Source of the DNA: Dugong dugon
Taxonomy: Eukaryota > Chordata > Mammalia > Sirenia > Dugongidae
Direction: 5' to 3'
Assembly (NCBI GenBank): GCA_030035585.1
Contig: CM057465.1
Location: 409,501 to 473,500 of the forward strand
Length of the DNA: 64,000 bases
Shown here: positions 29,641 through 43,900 of the stretch, one piece after another
How positions within the stretch are numbered: position 1 is the first letter of the stretch
Layout: each line of letters begins with the position of its first letter
Notes under the pieces: model-generated
Database searches by the model: none
Told to the model about the DNA's origin: nothing
What the model saw: the letters and a program-made list of their open reading frames with translations, nothing else
Made by a program: the position numbers and the translations under genes

Positions 29641-29654
29641 CACACACATTTCTT

Positions 29655-29790
29655 ACTGTCGGTGCCCCTGTCCCCCGTTAGAATGTAACTTTTGTGTGGT
29701 CAGAGCTGTGGTCTGTTCTCAAGCCTGTACCACAGAGAGAGTCCGGCAGACAGCGAGTGCCCCGGAAATGTTGGCTGAATAGCTGCACAA
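29655..29790 (+). mobile_element. L2 LINE 3' end
   Basis: 'cctgtcccccgttagaatgtaac', 'cagagctgtggtctg' and 'cggaaatgttggctgaata' follow the L2 3' terminal order. Old and diverged. Confidence 0.6.
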
Positions 29791-29874
29791 ATAGCAGAGC
29801 ACATATGGGGCCTCTCCAGGCAGAGAAGGGAGCAAAGGGCGCTTTAGGGAAAATTGTTTAAATGCAGCAGTTGT

Positions 29875-29965
29875 GAAGATGGCACAGGACCAGGCAATGT
29901 TTCATTCTGTTGCACATAAGGTCACCATGAGTCGGAGCCAACTCCACAGCAGCTAGCAACAACAG
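29875..29965 (+). mobile_element. RTE/SINE shared 3' tail fragment
   Basis: 'gatggcacaggaccaggcaatgtttcattctgttgcacataaggtc' followed by 'atgagtcggagccaactccacagcagctagcaacaac' is the 3' terminus seen at the end of the local RTE copies. Confidence 0.65.
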
Positions 29966-31800
29966 CTTGTTTAAAGAAAGCATGAAAGAACAGGACTTGT
30001 TCTAGAAACTGGGATTGCCAAGAGAAACAAGGAAGTATTTCTCAAGTGACTGTATTTATGGCTCTGGATACTTGAAGAATTTGATCCATAATCTCTGATT
30101 CAAAGCAGCTTGCTTTAATTTCTTGTTGAGAACAACTTTTGAACGGCACCAAAATAATGAAACCTATTTAACAATGGTTTTTCCTCAAACAAAAAGCAAT
30201 GCAGAAGGCTCAATGTAGTGGGACCAATTCCTGTTAATTCAGCTCATCGCTTTCAAAGATGGTCAATAAAGAAGTTTGGAGAGTTCCTCAATCTGCCCAA
30301 AATAGTTCTTGACTCAACAGGTTGTCGCTTGGGAAAATTGTCTCTAATCCTTCTTGCTTGGCTGAGACAATGAGATGGCAGAACAGCTTGTGATTTGAAA
30401 CCCAGCGGCGCTGCTGAAGTTTCACGTGGGCCATGGTCTAGGAGCTGTTTTTCTAGAACTCTTTGGTTTCAGTTGCTTTATAGTCACAATGCGCACAAAA
30501 GAATCTGTCGCTGTAGCTGTCAGGATGCCAGTGTCTGGGCGAAATACATGCTTGTCTTTTCTCTCTGCTTAGTGAGCAGAGAAAGGGCTCAGCAGGCCGT
30601 ACCGGCCAGCCACCAGGACTGCCCACCGGAAGCTGGGGGTTGGAATTCTGAGCAGCTCCAGGCCACGCTGCTAAGGCGAGTGTGCAAATGTTTACATGTT
30701 CTGCGCCTGTCCTCATCATGGTCACTGGGGAACCAGAGAAGGCTGCTGGGAAACATGGCAGAGTTAGAACCCTTGGTACCGAGCCACTTGCTTCAAAGCC
30801 GAGCTGGGCTCTGGCGCACCAGCCTACTGGGGTCTTGTACCCCGTGGAATTTTGTTGCTGGTTTCCCTCTTCCTTCTTATGATGAACCACTGGGGCGCCG
30901 GTGAGCAGGGCTGAGCAGGACCCTAGGAGAGTTCCCATGAGGGAGCACTGAGCAGCCCTGAGCCCCCGGCTACCCAACTGACGCGAAGCTTGGGAATTGG
31001 CAGCTTCAGCTCCTCATTAGGATTCAGGAGGCAGCCCTCCAGCCCCCGGCTTGAGGGCAGTTTTGCCGAGCTTTTGTTCCACTTGTGAATAGTGCTTGCA
31101 GGACACCAAGGGCAGAACAGCCTGGTAACAGCGAGCCCTCACCCAGAGAGCAGCTCTCCGAAGCCAGAAGCCACAAAGGTAAGCTCATAGGTGTTAGACC
31201 TGAAGCAGGTGCCTGTTCACCACCTCTGGTCTGGTTACCACCTTGAGGCATTTACACAGCTTTGAGCGACCCCCATGGCATACGACTCATCCATGAAGCT
31301 GCTCAGGGAGATGACAGTTGACACGTATTGAACCCGAGACCCAGATAAACGAAGCATTGGAAGCCTAAGAGCACGCCCTGAAATGAAATTACCCAGGCTT
31401 GTTTCACATGAAGTGCCTCTTTCTGTCTTCAACTGTTCAGCACTTTAGTACAAACGATATTTCTTTGTAAAAAGTTTTACAAGTCCAGGGATGAGAGGAA
31501 GGGGAAAATGCTTAGGGGGCGCTGAGTTTGTGTTCGAGGCAGTGGAATATTTTGGAAGAAGCTAGCAAGGACAGTGGTACGACGTGTATAACGTGATCAA
31601 TGTCGCTGAGTAGTAAGTGCCGAGGTTGTTGTTTTGATGTGTGTATTTTCACTACTATACATATAGAAAGCATTTGTTGGAAACAATAACTCAAGTGGAA
31701 TTTTCCCAGTGTGGCCGAGGGTGGGCTGTAGTTTTATAACCCGTAAATAAGTGGTGGCGTCAGTTGGTGTCTAAGGGCGGCTGTCGCGTCCCCGCGGCAG
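29966..31800. other. MLC1 upstream region
   Basis: About 1.8 kb before the first MLC1 coding exon. A diverged L1 3' UTR piece is likely at 31510-31650 ('gataacgtgatcaatgtcgctgag'-like, then 'tgtgtattttcac'). The expected non-coding first exon of MLC1 and its promoter may lie here but cannot be placed by reading. 31780-31801 (tgtcgcgtccccgcggcag) looks like a splice acceptor in front of the coding exon. Confidence 0.4.
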
Positions 31801-31819
31801 TGCCGGCTCTGCGGGCGCC

Positions 31820-31999
31820 ATGACGCGGGAGGAGCCGTACCACGAGGAGTTCAGCTATGACCGGATGCCCACCCTGGAGCGGGGCCGGCCGGACAGCCCC
31901 AGCTACGGCGCCGACGCCAAGCCCAATGACCTCCGGCTGACCAAGAGACTCCCGCCGTGCTTCAGCTACAAGACGCGGATCTTCTCTGTGCTGGTGGGG
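31820..31999 (+). CDS. MLC1: MLC1 coding exon 1
   Basis: The ATG at 31820 opens 60 codons: the cytoplasmic N-terminus with [16 protein letters not shown], then [19 protein letters not shown]. The donor is GGG/gtgagt at 32000. The probable acceptor is at about 31800, leaving about 19 bases of 5' UTR in this exon. One residue longer near the start than human MLC1. Confidence 0.95.
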
Positions 32000-34900
32000 G
32001 TGAGTGGCTCCATGTGGAGACCGTTGTCATGACCATGGGGGACCCTGTCGCATCCTGTCACCTCAGACACGCCTTTGCGTGAGGCACAGACACGCCGGCA
32101 CTGCGGTCTGGAGTCCCGTGTTAATCCTCGTGGGGCAGGCCTCTCTGAATGTAGACGACGCGTGTTCATTTTGCTCCTGAAATCCTTTTTCTCAACTCGT
32201 CAGTATCTATTGCTCTGACCTTGTGCTGCCCTGGGGAGCCCCCCGCCAGGAAGGCAGAGGATGGCCCGTGGGCCTTGCCGACGTCCACAGGGTCACGTGA
32301 GGGGCCTAGCTGTGGGGTGGTCCAGAGCCTCCCCCAAGGTGGCAGCATTGTACTTACCGCCGAGATGAGGAGACAAGGAGGTGGCCCGGGTGCTCTTAGG
32401 GCAGCATATCTGGCACCAGGACGGTGTCCTGAGACCAGAGGGCAGGGGTCAGACACGGGCCTAGGGGCTCTCCTAGGCGGGGACGTTTCCTGTGCAGACA
32501 TGCTCACAATGAAGTCATAGAAAGCGTCATGGGGATCAGTGTGACAATTGTCCACGGTTGGCCTTGAGCCTGTCTGCACACAGGCATCAATTGTGTGGGA
32601 ACTGCAGCGTTCCAGGGTCCCCAGGCTGCTGGATACATCCCTTTGCTAGTAGGACCCTTCACTTTAGAGGCTAGGGACCCTCGCTCCAGCCTCCCCACAC
32701 CCCAGAGACCTCTCCCTACCTCCTGGCTCTGGATGCCAGCATTGCAGCACCTCAGCTTCCTCTGCACCTGGGCATCTGGGCACCTGGGCCAGGCCTCCCA
32801 CACCCCCAGCCATCTGCCTGCCCCTCGCCACCACAACCTGCCCCTGCCTCACTGTGAGGCGGGACCGTCTCCACCCCTTGCTGGGGGTAGACAGAGCTCC
32901 TCCTGCCTCCTGCCCTCCTGCTCTGGGGGGTGGCAGCAGGGTCCTTCCTCTGCCCCAGCAGATTGTGGCTGCAGCACTTAACCCCCTATCTGTCCCTTCC
33001 TCATTTAGGTGAGCGAGGGTCTGGGTCAGGGAGGGCAGAGTGAGGAAGTGGAGGCAGCGAGTGATGGGGTGCCAGGTGGGGGTGTTGGGGGTGTTGGGGG
33101 TGCTGGGCTGGGGGGCAGGGCCGCAGTCCTGCTTTCTTCTATTCTTCAGTGGGTCTCAGGATAAAGCTGGCGGCCCAGTCTCCCCCACTGGCACTGGGTC
33201 CTGGGCCCAGATTCTGTGATTGTGTCCAGCATTGGGGACCCCCTGCCCCCACCAGTTCCCACAGTCTGACTCGATGCCCATCCCTGGGGCGGGGGCAGGG
33301 CCTTGCTGCCTGGCTCCACCCTTCAAGGTTCCTCCGGTAGACAGATGGACCAGGCATTGCAGGATGCAGGGGTCCCACATGTGGGGCCAGGGAGCAAAGC
33401 AGTGGACGGTGGAGAACAGAGGTCAGGAGGCACCCAGGGATAAGGAAGGGGCAGGGAGCCGGCTGGTGGCCAGGGCTGTGAAACCAGGGAAAGGTACAGT
33501 CACCACCTGCCCCAAGCATGAGCACCCCCAATTTGACCTCCCTTCTGCCTCCCACAGAGGTCAGGGAGCAATTTCCAGCTCCCAGGGCCTGGGATGGCAG
33601 AGTGTTCTCAGGGTAGACGGTCAGCACAGAAGGAGGGCAGTAGGTGTTCTTGCATGGGTGAACCACTCATGGGTGTGGTCAGTGTTCGTGCACGTGGTTA
33701 GCATGCACGTGTGTGGCTGGTGACATACCTGTAGCTGGTGCATGTCTGCAACACTGCAGGTAGCAAGCACTGGGCTTTTGTGTGCTGGCCCCTCCTCCCC
33801 AGGGCACCAGTGAAAATGCGCTATGGAGCTCTAATGGAGTTGACCCTGTGTGTTAACTCTGTGCCAGACTCTGTTTGGGTACTTGGAGGCAATAAAAGCA
33901 TTGGGAGAGATAGAAGGGGGTCAGGGAGCTGGAGTGTGCAGGGAGTGGGGATCGCCATGGGCTTTGTCGGGAAAAGAGTATTTGAGCAAAGACCTGAAGG
34001 AGGTGAGGGAGGCCTCCTGCTGTCTGAAGTGAACAGTCTGGGTGGGAGCAGCCAGTGCAAAGGCCCTGGGGCAGGAGCATACTTGGAGTGTCCAAGGAGC
34101 AGCCCTTGCTTGGACGGATGGACGGGGGGCACTGGTGGAAACATGGCCAGAGAGGTATAGGGGTCCAGTGCAGGACCTCCTAGAAAGGGCGCCTTCAGGG
34201 CCTGGGCACAGGAGGAACATGACAGGACTTCAGTTTTGAAAGGATCCCTCACTGCTGTGTGGAGAATGGACCGTGGGGGGCGAAGGTGGAGGCTGGAGAT
34301 CAGGCAGGTCTGAGCAGAGGACAGGAGGGTGACTCTGCTCACCTGTTTGGCTGGGGTGTACTCAGCATCTGCCCGGAGGGGTTGGCTTCTGCCGAGGGAG
34401 TGTGATAGGCTGTCTGGAGGGGGTCCATGAAGCCCCTGAAATTGCAATGTTAGGGTGTGAGCGTTTTCTGGAGGAGAGGTGCTGTTTCTTGCTTCAGACT
34501 TTCAGAGTCCCCTCCTCCATTACTATATTAAGCTCCACTGCTCTGACACCTGGGGAGAGGGGGGTTCTGTTGCCTGAGGTGTGGCAGGGACTACAGCCGC
34601 CCTTCGGGAGGAGCTCAGGTCAGGCGGGATCCAGGTGCAGGTTGATGCTGGGAAAATGCTTCCCAGTCACCTGATTTACAAAATTTGTTACATCGTCATC
34701 AAGGAGTGCATTGTTTCTCAGCTAGCTACTCCATCCTCAGACATGCTGCATTTCAGCCTGACTGGGTGTTGCTGTTTTGCAGAGCTGCCTTCTGGTAACC
34801 TCCGGGTTTTCACTCTACCTGGGAAACGTGTTTCCATTGGAGATGGACTACCTGCGCTGCGCGGCAGGCTCTGTAAGCCCCTCTCCTTCCTTGGGCCTCC

Positions 34901-37900
34901 CGGCACAGACGTCCACTGGTATACGATGTTTGAGTTCTCAACTCTGCAGCCTGTAGGCTGCTGACACTTGTCTCCTGATTCCACAACCCGTTTTCATGAT
35001 GCTAGCTTCAGATAGGATTTATGACTTGAAAAGTGTCGATGGAGCAGGTATGACTCTTGCGACACAGACTCCTGAATCGCAGCCCTGCCCTGCAGCTGGC
35101 AGGCACTTAATCTTGGTGATATGGGGGCTGCACACACGCCCACCACCTGCCCGCTCCCCCTGAAACTTCTGTGCTGTGTTTCTGAAATATTACCCAGTGC
35201 CAGGGCCTGGGGAGGGGTGGGGTGGGGGTTGTCCACTGACCATCCCAGGAGAGACAACTGGAGGACCCCCGACCGCCTGACTGTGCTGCGGCTCAGCTCC
35301 CGTATCCCCGTGCTGTCTCTGGCAGAGGCACATCCCCGGGGTCCTGTGTGTGTTGGCCCTGGGACCCCCCCGGCCAGCTTGCTCTCCAGGGTGGTCTCTG
35401 GGCTGGGGGTGGGAGGTGAACTTTTCTGAGGCCCTAGACTGTCAGCCAAAGCTGGTTGGAGGCAATTGCTTTTCCTGACCACAAATCTCCCTGCACCTCT
35501 CGGCACCTCAGGCGGCTGGCGCAGCACCACTGTCCTGCACGCTCACCTCCTCGTCTCCTCCCTGCTGTAGCTAATGACCGGCATTGAGCACCCCCAGCAC
35601 CCCCATCTCCTATCCCCACCCCATCCAGTATTCACTGGGTCCAGCCTCCCTGTCGCTGGGCAACAATGCCACTCCTGACTGTCCCCATCATGCCCCAATG
35701 CCTTAACAAGGACCATTGTGAAAGACAGAAAGGGCACCCCCCCATACTGCTCCGTCTGCCCCCCAGAATAGAACTCCTGGAAAGAATTTGACCCAGCCCC
35801 TGCTGGTCCGGAAGCTTCTCCTTGGTCCTCTGTCCTTACCACTGAAGCAGCCCCTCCCGGATGGCCCACGACCGGGCCCACTCCCCAACACGGGTGTCAG
35901 TAGTGCCCCAGCCCTCTCAGAGGGGACTGGGTGGGCCAAGCTGGGTGGTCCCCACGCTCGACACTGCCTGTCCCTCACCTGCCTCTCAGGGGCCTGTGGA
36001 GCGGCTGCCCGCATCCTGCTGTCCTCTGTCCTCCGAGAGCGGCTCTTCTTAGCGAGGGTGTCTCAGACCTGCCCTCAGCCCCATCCCAGTCTCTTGAGGA
36101 GGCCACAGACTTAGGAATCCTGGCTCCCTCTCTCCTAGGGGCCCTGGGCCCCCACCCAGTGTCTGCAGGGCCCCACCCAGTGTCTGCAGGGTTGACACCC
36201 TGAAGGCCAAGCTGCTCTCACCTCCTCTGCTATTCACCTGGTGTCCGTTGTTTTCAGGGGTGCCCTCTTGCCCAAGTTCCTTGACTCCTGTCCAGCCCCC
36301 AGACTAGCGCTCCTTGGGCATGTCTTGGGGTGGGGGGGCTTGGAAAGGAGCACCTGAGGGCTCTGGGGGCTCCTGAATAGAAAGGGCACAGTTCCTACTG
36401 ACTTCACACATAGTTATGTTTCCCTTTTCTGTAATTCTTAACGTTGAGGTAATGCCTGGCCTTGTGGCCAAAGCGAACTGCATCCTGGACTTCCACGTGC
36501 AGTGAGAATAGCTCTCCTTACTGAGCGCTCATCAGAAAATAAACATTGCCAGAATAAACTATTTTGAAGTGCACGGGCCGCTCAAAGTCGAGCAAGTCAC
36601 CTTGCCCCTAATGGGTTGGAGACACTTTGCACATTTGATTCAACCATCACAGCAAAACCACGCCAAGCACGCGGTGCGGGCAGCACAGAGCTCAGGTCGG
36701 TAACTGTCCCCGCTCCACGCTCTGCTTTCTCTCCAGTGCATTCCCTCAGCGGTTGTGAGCTTTGCTGTTTCCAGACGAAACGTCAATGCGGTGAGTCCTA
36801 CCTTCTGTCTGTCGCCTTCGAAATGGACCTGCTGCTCAAGGGCTGGGAGAGGGACCCTGATGGCAGGGCTCGGCAGGCGTGGGCAGGAAGGTGGGCTGGC
36901 ACCCTGCAGGGCTGATGAGCGTGTGTGTGTACGTACGTGTGTGTGCACGTGTGTGTATGCACTGTGTGCATGTATGTGCATGTGAATGCACACGTGATTC
37001 GTGCGTGTGTGTGTGTACCTGTGTGCACATGGGTGCATGTGGGGGGCATGGCTCCACAGCCAAAGTGATGAAGAGCGTGCAGAGAGGTGGCCCACAGCAG
37101 CACCCCGTGGAAAAACGACTTTTGCCCCAGACTGCAGGGCTGCCCCGCTCCCACCTTCGGCCCGGAAGGGAGGCCAGGGGAGGCCTGAGCGTGCAGGGCA
37201 CCTGCCCGGCTGCTAATTCCTGTGTCTTACAGTCTCTAGGGTCTTAATGAATGACCTAGAACTTGGTTTACTGTCATCTTTACTTCTTCAGTCCATAGGG
37301 GAGAAACTCTCCCGTCCTGTTTTCCAGATCCCCAACTTTCAGATGCTGTTTGTTTCCACGTTTGCTGTCACAACAACGTGCTTAATTTGGTTTGGATGTA
37401 AGCTGGTCCTGAACCCATCGGCAGTGAACGTGAGTTATTGGGAAGAGATCCGCTGGTACACCCAGTTGACTAGAATGTGTTTCCCTCCCGCTGTCACACG
37501 TTACTGGGATGCAGGGAGCATGGGGCGCGGGGGAAGACACAGACTGGTCTGCTCCATTTCCCACGGGCTGCAGGGCCTCCGGCGTGGCCTGTCCCCACTT
37601 AGGGAGCCTCGTATGTGGACCTGGGAGTGTGTGGTAGCTGCCCGGTGCGTTGCACTTCTTGGGTCTGATGCTTTGAGAATTGTATGATGCTTCAGAAGAA
37701 AAGAATTGTCTTTATTTAATTCTTTCATTGCTTCCAGTAGATGGATTTATCGCTATTTAGTATATATTTTTTTAATTTTTGTTTTCTTTTTAATGATTTG
37801 CCATTTTAACCATTTTTAAGTGCACAATGCATTCACCATGTTGTGCAGCCTTCAACACTATCGCTAAAAACTCGTCCATCCACATCCAGACTCCCCGAGG

Positions 37901-40900
37901 GCTGAGTTGTTGGACGGAGGGCTCTGGGGACCATGGTCTTGAGGAACATCTAGCTCAATTGGCATACACTACTTACAAAGATAATGCTCTACATTCTACC
38001 TTGGTGAGTAGTGTCTGGGGTCTTAAAAGCCTGTGAGCGGCCATCTAAGATACTACACTGGTCTCATCCCTTCGGGAGCAAGGGAGAATGAAGAGAACAG
38101 GATACAAGGAAAAGATTAGTCCAAAGGACTAATTGACCACAGCTACCAAGACCTCCACCGGACTGAGTCTAGTACAGCTAGATGGTGCCCGGCTACTACC
38201 ACTGACTGCTCTGACCAGGATCACAACAGAGGGTTCTGGACAGAGCTGGAGAAGGATGTAGAGCATAATTCTAACTCCAAAAAAAAAAAGAAGACCAGAT
38301 TTACTGGCCTAAAGGAGACTGGAGAAACCTCAAGAGTGTGGCCCCCAGACACCCTTTCAGCTCAGAGGTGAAGTTACCTTCGAGGTTCACTGTTCAGCCT
38401 GGGAGTGGACAGCCCAGTAAAACTAAATGAGACTGATGAGGTACAGGAGTCCAGTGACAAGGGCCAGAAGGCAGAGGGGGAGTAGGAAGCTGATGATAAG
38501 GAACACAAGTTGAGTAAGGATACCGTTGATGTGTTGTGAGATTGTTAACCACTGTTATAGGGCAACATTTGTAGTAACTGTTAAATGGGAGGCTATTTTG
38601 TCCTGTAAGCCTTCATCTTGGATGAGAATGGCAGCACAATTGGAAGAGCATAGTTAATGTCACTTAAATGTGTACGTAAAAAGTTTTGAAATGGTGTATC
38701 TTTGGCTATGTGTATTTTCACAAAAAAAAAAAAAAAAAAAGCTGAGAATTCAGAGGGTTAAAATGTTGTGGGGTTGTTAACCAAAGTCATAAAACAGCAT
38801 GTGTACTACTGTTACATGAGAAACTGTTTGTTCTGTAAGCCTTCACCTGAAGTACAATAAAATATTAAAAAAAAAAAAAAAAAAACTTGTCCATCATCCC
38901 GAACAGAAACTCAGTGCCCTGAGCCGTGGCTCCCGACCCTCTTTTCCTCCAGTCCTTGGTAGCCTCTCATCTGCTTTCTGTCTATACAGTTGCCTGTTCT
39001 AGATGTTTCCTGTAAGTGGGATCATATGAGATTTGTCCTTTTGTGTCTGCCTTATTTCACTCATATAACGTTTCCAAGGTTCATCTGTATTATAGCATGC
39101 ACCAGGACTTCATTTATCTTTATGGCTGAATAATATTCCATTGTATGTATGTACCACATTTTGTTTATCAGATAAATAATATTTTTAATATCTCATTTCC
39201 ACAGTAGTTTGTAAAATTAAAGTACCATAGTTCATTAAATCTGTAAGGCTGTTGGTTATAAGATACACTGTTACTTTATATATACCCTAAGAAAAATGAA
39301 AAAAAATTGCCATTTAAACTATGATGCCAAAAGAGAAAAAACTCATAGAAAACTGGAAATAGAAGAGAGCTTCCTTAACCTGATAAGAAACACATCAAAA
39401 AAACCCACCACATGCCTGGCTACCGCCACTGACTGCTCTGACCAGGATCACAACAGAGCATTCTGGACAGAGCTGGAGAAGGATGTAGAACATAATTCTA
39501 ACTCACAAAAAAAAGACCAGATTTACTGGCCTAAAGGAGACTGGAGAAACCTTGAGAGTATGGCCCCCAGACACCCTTTTAGCTCAGTGGTGAAGTTACC
39601 TCCAAGGTTCACCATTCAGCCTTGGAGTGGACAGCCCCCTAAAACCAAATGAGACTAAGGAGGTATAGGAGTCCAGTGACAAGGGCCAGAAGGCAGAAGG
39701 GGACAAGGAAGCTGGTGATAGGGAACCCAAGGTTGAGTAAGGTTATTGCTGATGTGTTGTGAGATTGTTAACCATTGTCATAGAGCAACATGTGTAGTAA
39801 CTGTTAAATGAGAAACTATTTTGTTCTGTAAGCCTTCATCTTAAGTGATAATAACAGCACAATTGGAAGAGCGTAGTCAATGTCACTGAACTGTGTATGT
39901 AGAAATTTTTGAAACGGTGTATCTTTGGCTATGTGTATTTTCACCAAAAAAAAAAAAAAAAAAAGTTGGGAATTTAGAGGATTAAAATGTTGTGGGGTTG
40001 TTAACCAATGTCATAAAACAACATGTGTACTACTGTTTCATGAGAAACTATTTGTTCTGTAAGCCTTCACCTGAAGTACAATAAAAAGAAAAAACCCACC
40101 ACAGACATCCTGTTGGTGTGGAATGCTGTCTTTAAGGTCAGGAAAAGAACAGGGCAACCCCTGAGGCTGGACAGCTCCGATGATCTCCGATCTCCGGAGG
40201 CAGGAAAAGTCCCGTCCAGGGCCTGAAAGGAGAGCTGCTGTTGTTTGCAGATGAGATGATTCTGTGCTTGCTTGGTGTCTTAGTTACCTAGTGCTGCTAG
40301 ATGGCTTTAACAAACAGGAATTTATTTCCTCACAGTTTAGTGTTCTGGAAGTCTGGATTCAGGGCTCTGGCTCCAGGGGAAGGCTTTCTCTCTCTGTTGT
40401 CTCTGGGGGAAGGTCCTTGTCTCTGAGCTTCTGCTTCTAGGTGATCTTCTTGTGGCTTGGCACCTCTCTTCCCCCATTTCTTCTTGCTAGCTTGCTTGTT
40501 TAATCTCTTTTATATTTCAAAAGAAATTGACTTAAGATACACCCTACGCTAATCCTGTCTCAGTAACATAACAAAGACAACCTATTCTCAAATGAGATTA
40601 GAACCACAGCACAGAGGCTAGGATTTACAACACATATTTTTGGGGGACAGAATTCAATCCATAACACTTGGCATTTGAATCATTAACAGCATTTAGCAAA
40701 ACTGCTGGATACGAAAATTAATGCAAAAAACTAATCATGTTCCTACCAGCAACAGAAAATTGGAAAATGTAATTTAAATAAAGACATCATGTTATAGAAT
40801 TGCACCTATAGTGCCAATCCATCTCGCCGAGAATCTTCCTCCCCCACTGCTGGCCCTTTACTTCACCAAACAAGATGTCCTCCTTTAGCGACTGACCCTC

Positions 40901-43900
40901 CTGATGATATGTCCAAAGCAAGCTGGTCAGACAATGTTCTGTTGTGATCCATAGGGTTTTCCTTGACTAATTTTCAGAAGTAGATGGTCGGGCCTTTCTT
41001 CCTAGTCTGTATTAGTCTGGAAGCTCTGCTGAAACCTGTCCACCATGGGGTGACCCTGCTGGTATTTGAAATACCAATAGCATAGTTTCCAGCATCATAG
41101 CAACACGCAAGCCACCACCGTATGACAGACAGGCGGGTGACGGTTAAAAATTATAATGTTTCTTTATTTAAAAAAATCTTAAGCAAATGTCACTTTGAGG
41201 ACATTGGCATTACTGTGGTGGACAAAACCAACCCAAAGCTCTGAGGTGAGGAGAAAGAAGTGGGTGAGCAGTGATGAGATTAGGAAGAGCCCCATTTCAG
41301 AAGGGGTGAGGCTGGGGAGACTCAGGGCAGAGAGGGGAGGAGGGTGTGTCCACAGTGGAGTCCTGGAGTTCACGGTTTGAGGTCTCCCATTGGTCTCCAA
41401 ACCCAGCTTGGTTCATTTGTGGTCACACCCAGCAGAGCCTTAAACCGCGTGACTCATAGACATTTATTCAGAAGCACACGCACACGACATGCAGTTAGAG
41501 TCTGCGGGCCGCATCATGGCCGGCAGAGCCGAGGCCTGCCCGGCTCTCTGTCCAGCCGCAGCCGCTATCCTCGCTCCCCAGCTCACTCCACGACTCCTCC
41601 ACCTTCTTTCTGCTTCTCAAAGTCGCCAGCTCGTGCGTAGAAGTGAGAGGCAGGTCTGTCAGGCAGCACGGCGTGGAGGGACCTGGGGAGAGTTGAGGTC
41701 AGCTTGTCCAAGTGGCACCTCCATTTTTCCATCAAGGGTGTGGCAGAGTTGGCACACTGGAGCCCGTGGCTTGGTTGTGTATGGCTGTGAACTAAGAGCG
41801 GTTTCAAACAAACAGGAATGTGTGACAGAGCCCACCAGGCCTAATATCTGGCTTTTGACAAGAGGAGTTTCCCCACGCTGAGCTAGAGCTTTGGGCAGGC
41901 ATCGAAGGCTGTCCATAAGATTGGCCAATGAACCAGTTTATTGGCTACACGTGAAGAAAGCCTTTTTAAAAATACGTATTTCTTTTTCAGATCAATTTCA
42001 ACCTGATCCTGCTCCTCTTGCTGGAGGTCTTCATGGCCGCCACCGTGATCATGGCTGCGCGGTCCAGTGAGGAAGACAGCAGGAAGAGGAAGGTGGGCCC
42101 CCTGCCCTGCTGTGGCCCCCACCGGGCAGCAGCCTGCTACCTGCCCCGCTGCAGGGGCCCGTGCGCCAACAGCTCCCTAGGCGGTGGGGCGCCACCTTCT
42201 CCATGCATGTAACTGTCGGCACACTGGTCCCCAGTATTATCACCTCTGGGCAGTGTCACCCGGAGAGTCTGCCGAAGTATCACGTGTAAGCGGGGTGCTG
42301 GGACTCACCTGCGTTTCCCCAAGCTGGGAGGAAATGCCCGTGTTTGAACTTCCGCTCAAGTCTGCACTTTCACTAGAGGCTTGGAGACAGTCAGGTTTCA
42401 GAACCATTTGTGCGATGGGCTGGCCCACCTGCGCACGGGGAACCCCTGCGTGCCCTGGGGTGGTCTGTGGGCACGGGTGCGCCTCCTTGGCCAGGTACGA
42501 AGTGGCTGCAGCAAACGTGTCCTGACACCTGTCTCCTTCTAGGCTGACAAAACCAACATTTTGGATGAGGTGACCTTTCCTGCTCGGGTCCTGAAATCCT
42601 ATTCAGTGAGAAAACTTTTCTTTCTTCTTATTATTTTGTTTACTTTTGCATGAGCGTGTAGGCTGGATGAAATTATCAAACTTATTTATCAAGATAACTA
42701 AGATGTGAGTGTGTAAACGGTGATTGTGAGGACCTGTAGCTGCCTGTGAAAGCCACATCATTCCATTGAGGACGAATCTCCAAGTGCTTTGTTGGAAACA
42801 AAATACCTTACCTTAGAAGGTGCCACGGGTATTCCTTAATTCTTAGGGGCAGAGTTATATAGCTAGACGGATAGATACAGACGCAGGTATAGATAGAGGC
42901 GGGAGGGGGAGACAGACAGACAGACAACAGACACAGTCCTGGTTGACACTTTTCCCAGCATAATTCCTATGGGTGGCCCCTGTCACTGTCAGCAGCGTCC
43001 TGGTTTGAAGGATAAATTAGATGGCCACCCTCTCTCGTTAACTGTGTCCTTAGTCTTTTATTCCCTTTCTTCTTCGTTTTTTTCTTTTGGTCTGCTTGTA
43101 GTTAGTGAAAGGTTAACAGTCTCCCGATCTGACTGTGGCATTATTGGCTTCTCTTTGTAATTCTGTAGTTCTTTGCTGTGGATTTTTGGAGTCCATACTT
43201 TAAGTTACATACACATTTAGAATTGCTTCCTCGCAAATTTCATTCTTTTCCCACAATAAACCAAAGAAACCAAACCCACTTCCATCGAGTTCCAACTCAT
43301 AGGGACCCTATAGGACAGAGTAGAACTGTCCTGTAGAATGTCCAAGGCCCTAAATCCTTATGGAAGCAGACTGCCACGTCTTTCTCCCTCGGAGGGGATG
43401 GTGAATTCAAACTGCTGACCTTTTGGTTAGCAGCCGAGCGCTTTAACTACTTCGCCACCAGGGCATAGTTAGGTAGAAACTGTCTTTTTCTTTAGTAATG
43501 CTTTCTGCAATAAAATCTATATTGGCTGATTTAACTAAGGCACAGCAACGACCTTTTGGTTGATATTTGCTGGGTGCATCTTTCTTCCTCTTTAAACTTT
43601 TTGTGTCCTTCCACTTCAGTTTGCTTTTTCTGAACATTTTGTTGTCTCAAAACCAACTTTGCGGGTCTCTGTCTTCGGACTTTCTGACTTAGTCTATTTA
43701 CTGTGAAGTGCTCGCTGGCAGGTTTGTGTTTATTGTTACAGACTGTTCCGTTGGTTTTCTATTTCCCTTTTCTCCCCTCCTTTCCTGCCTTCCCTGGAAT
43801 GGACTGCAGCTTCTCCCTTCTTCTCCCTCTTGCTTTGGATTGGGGATGATACCTCTGAGGTCTTCACGGCCCCACTGTGACCACCCTCCCCATCCTCCCC

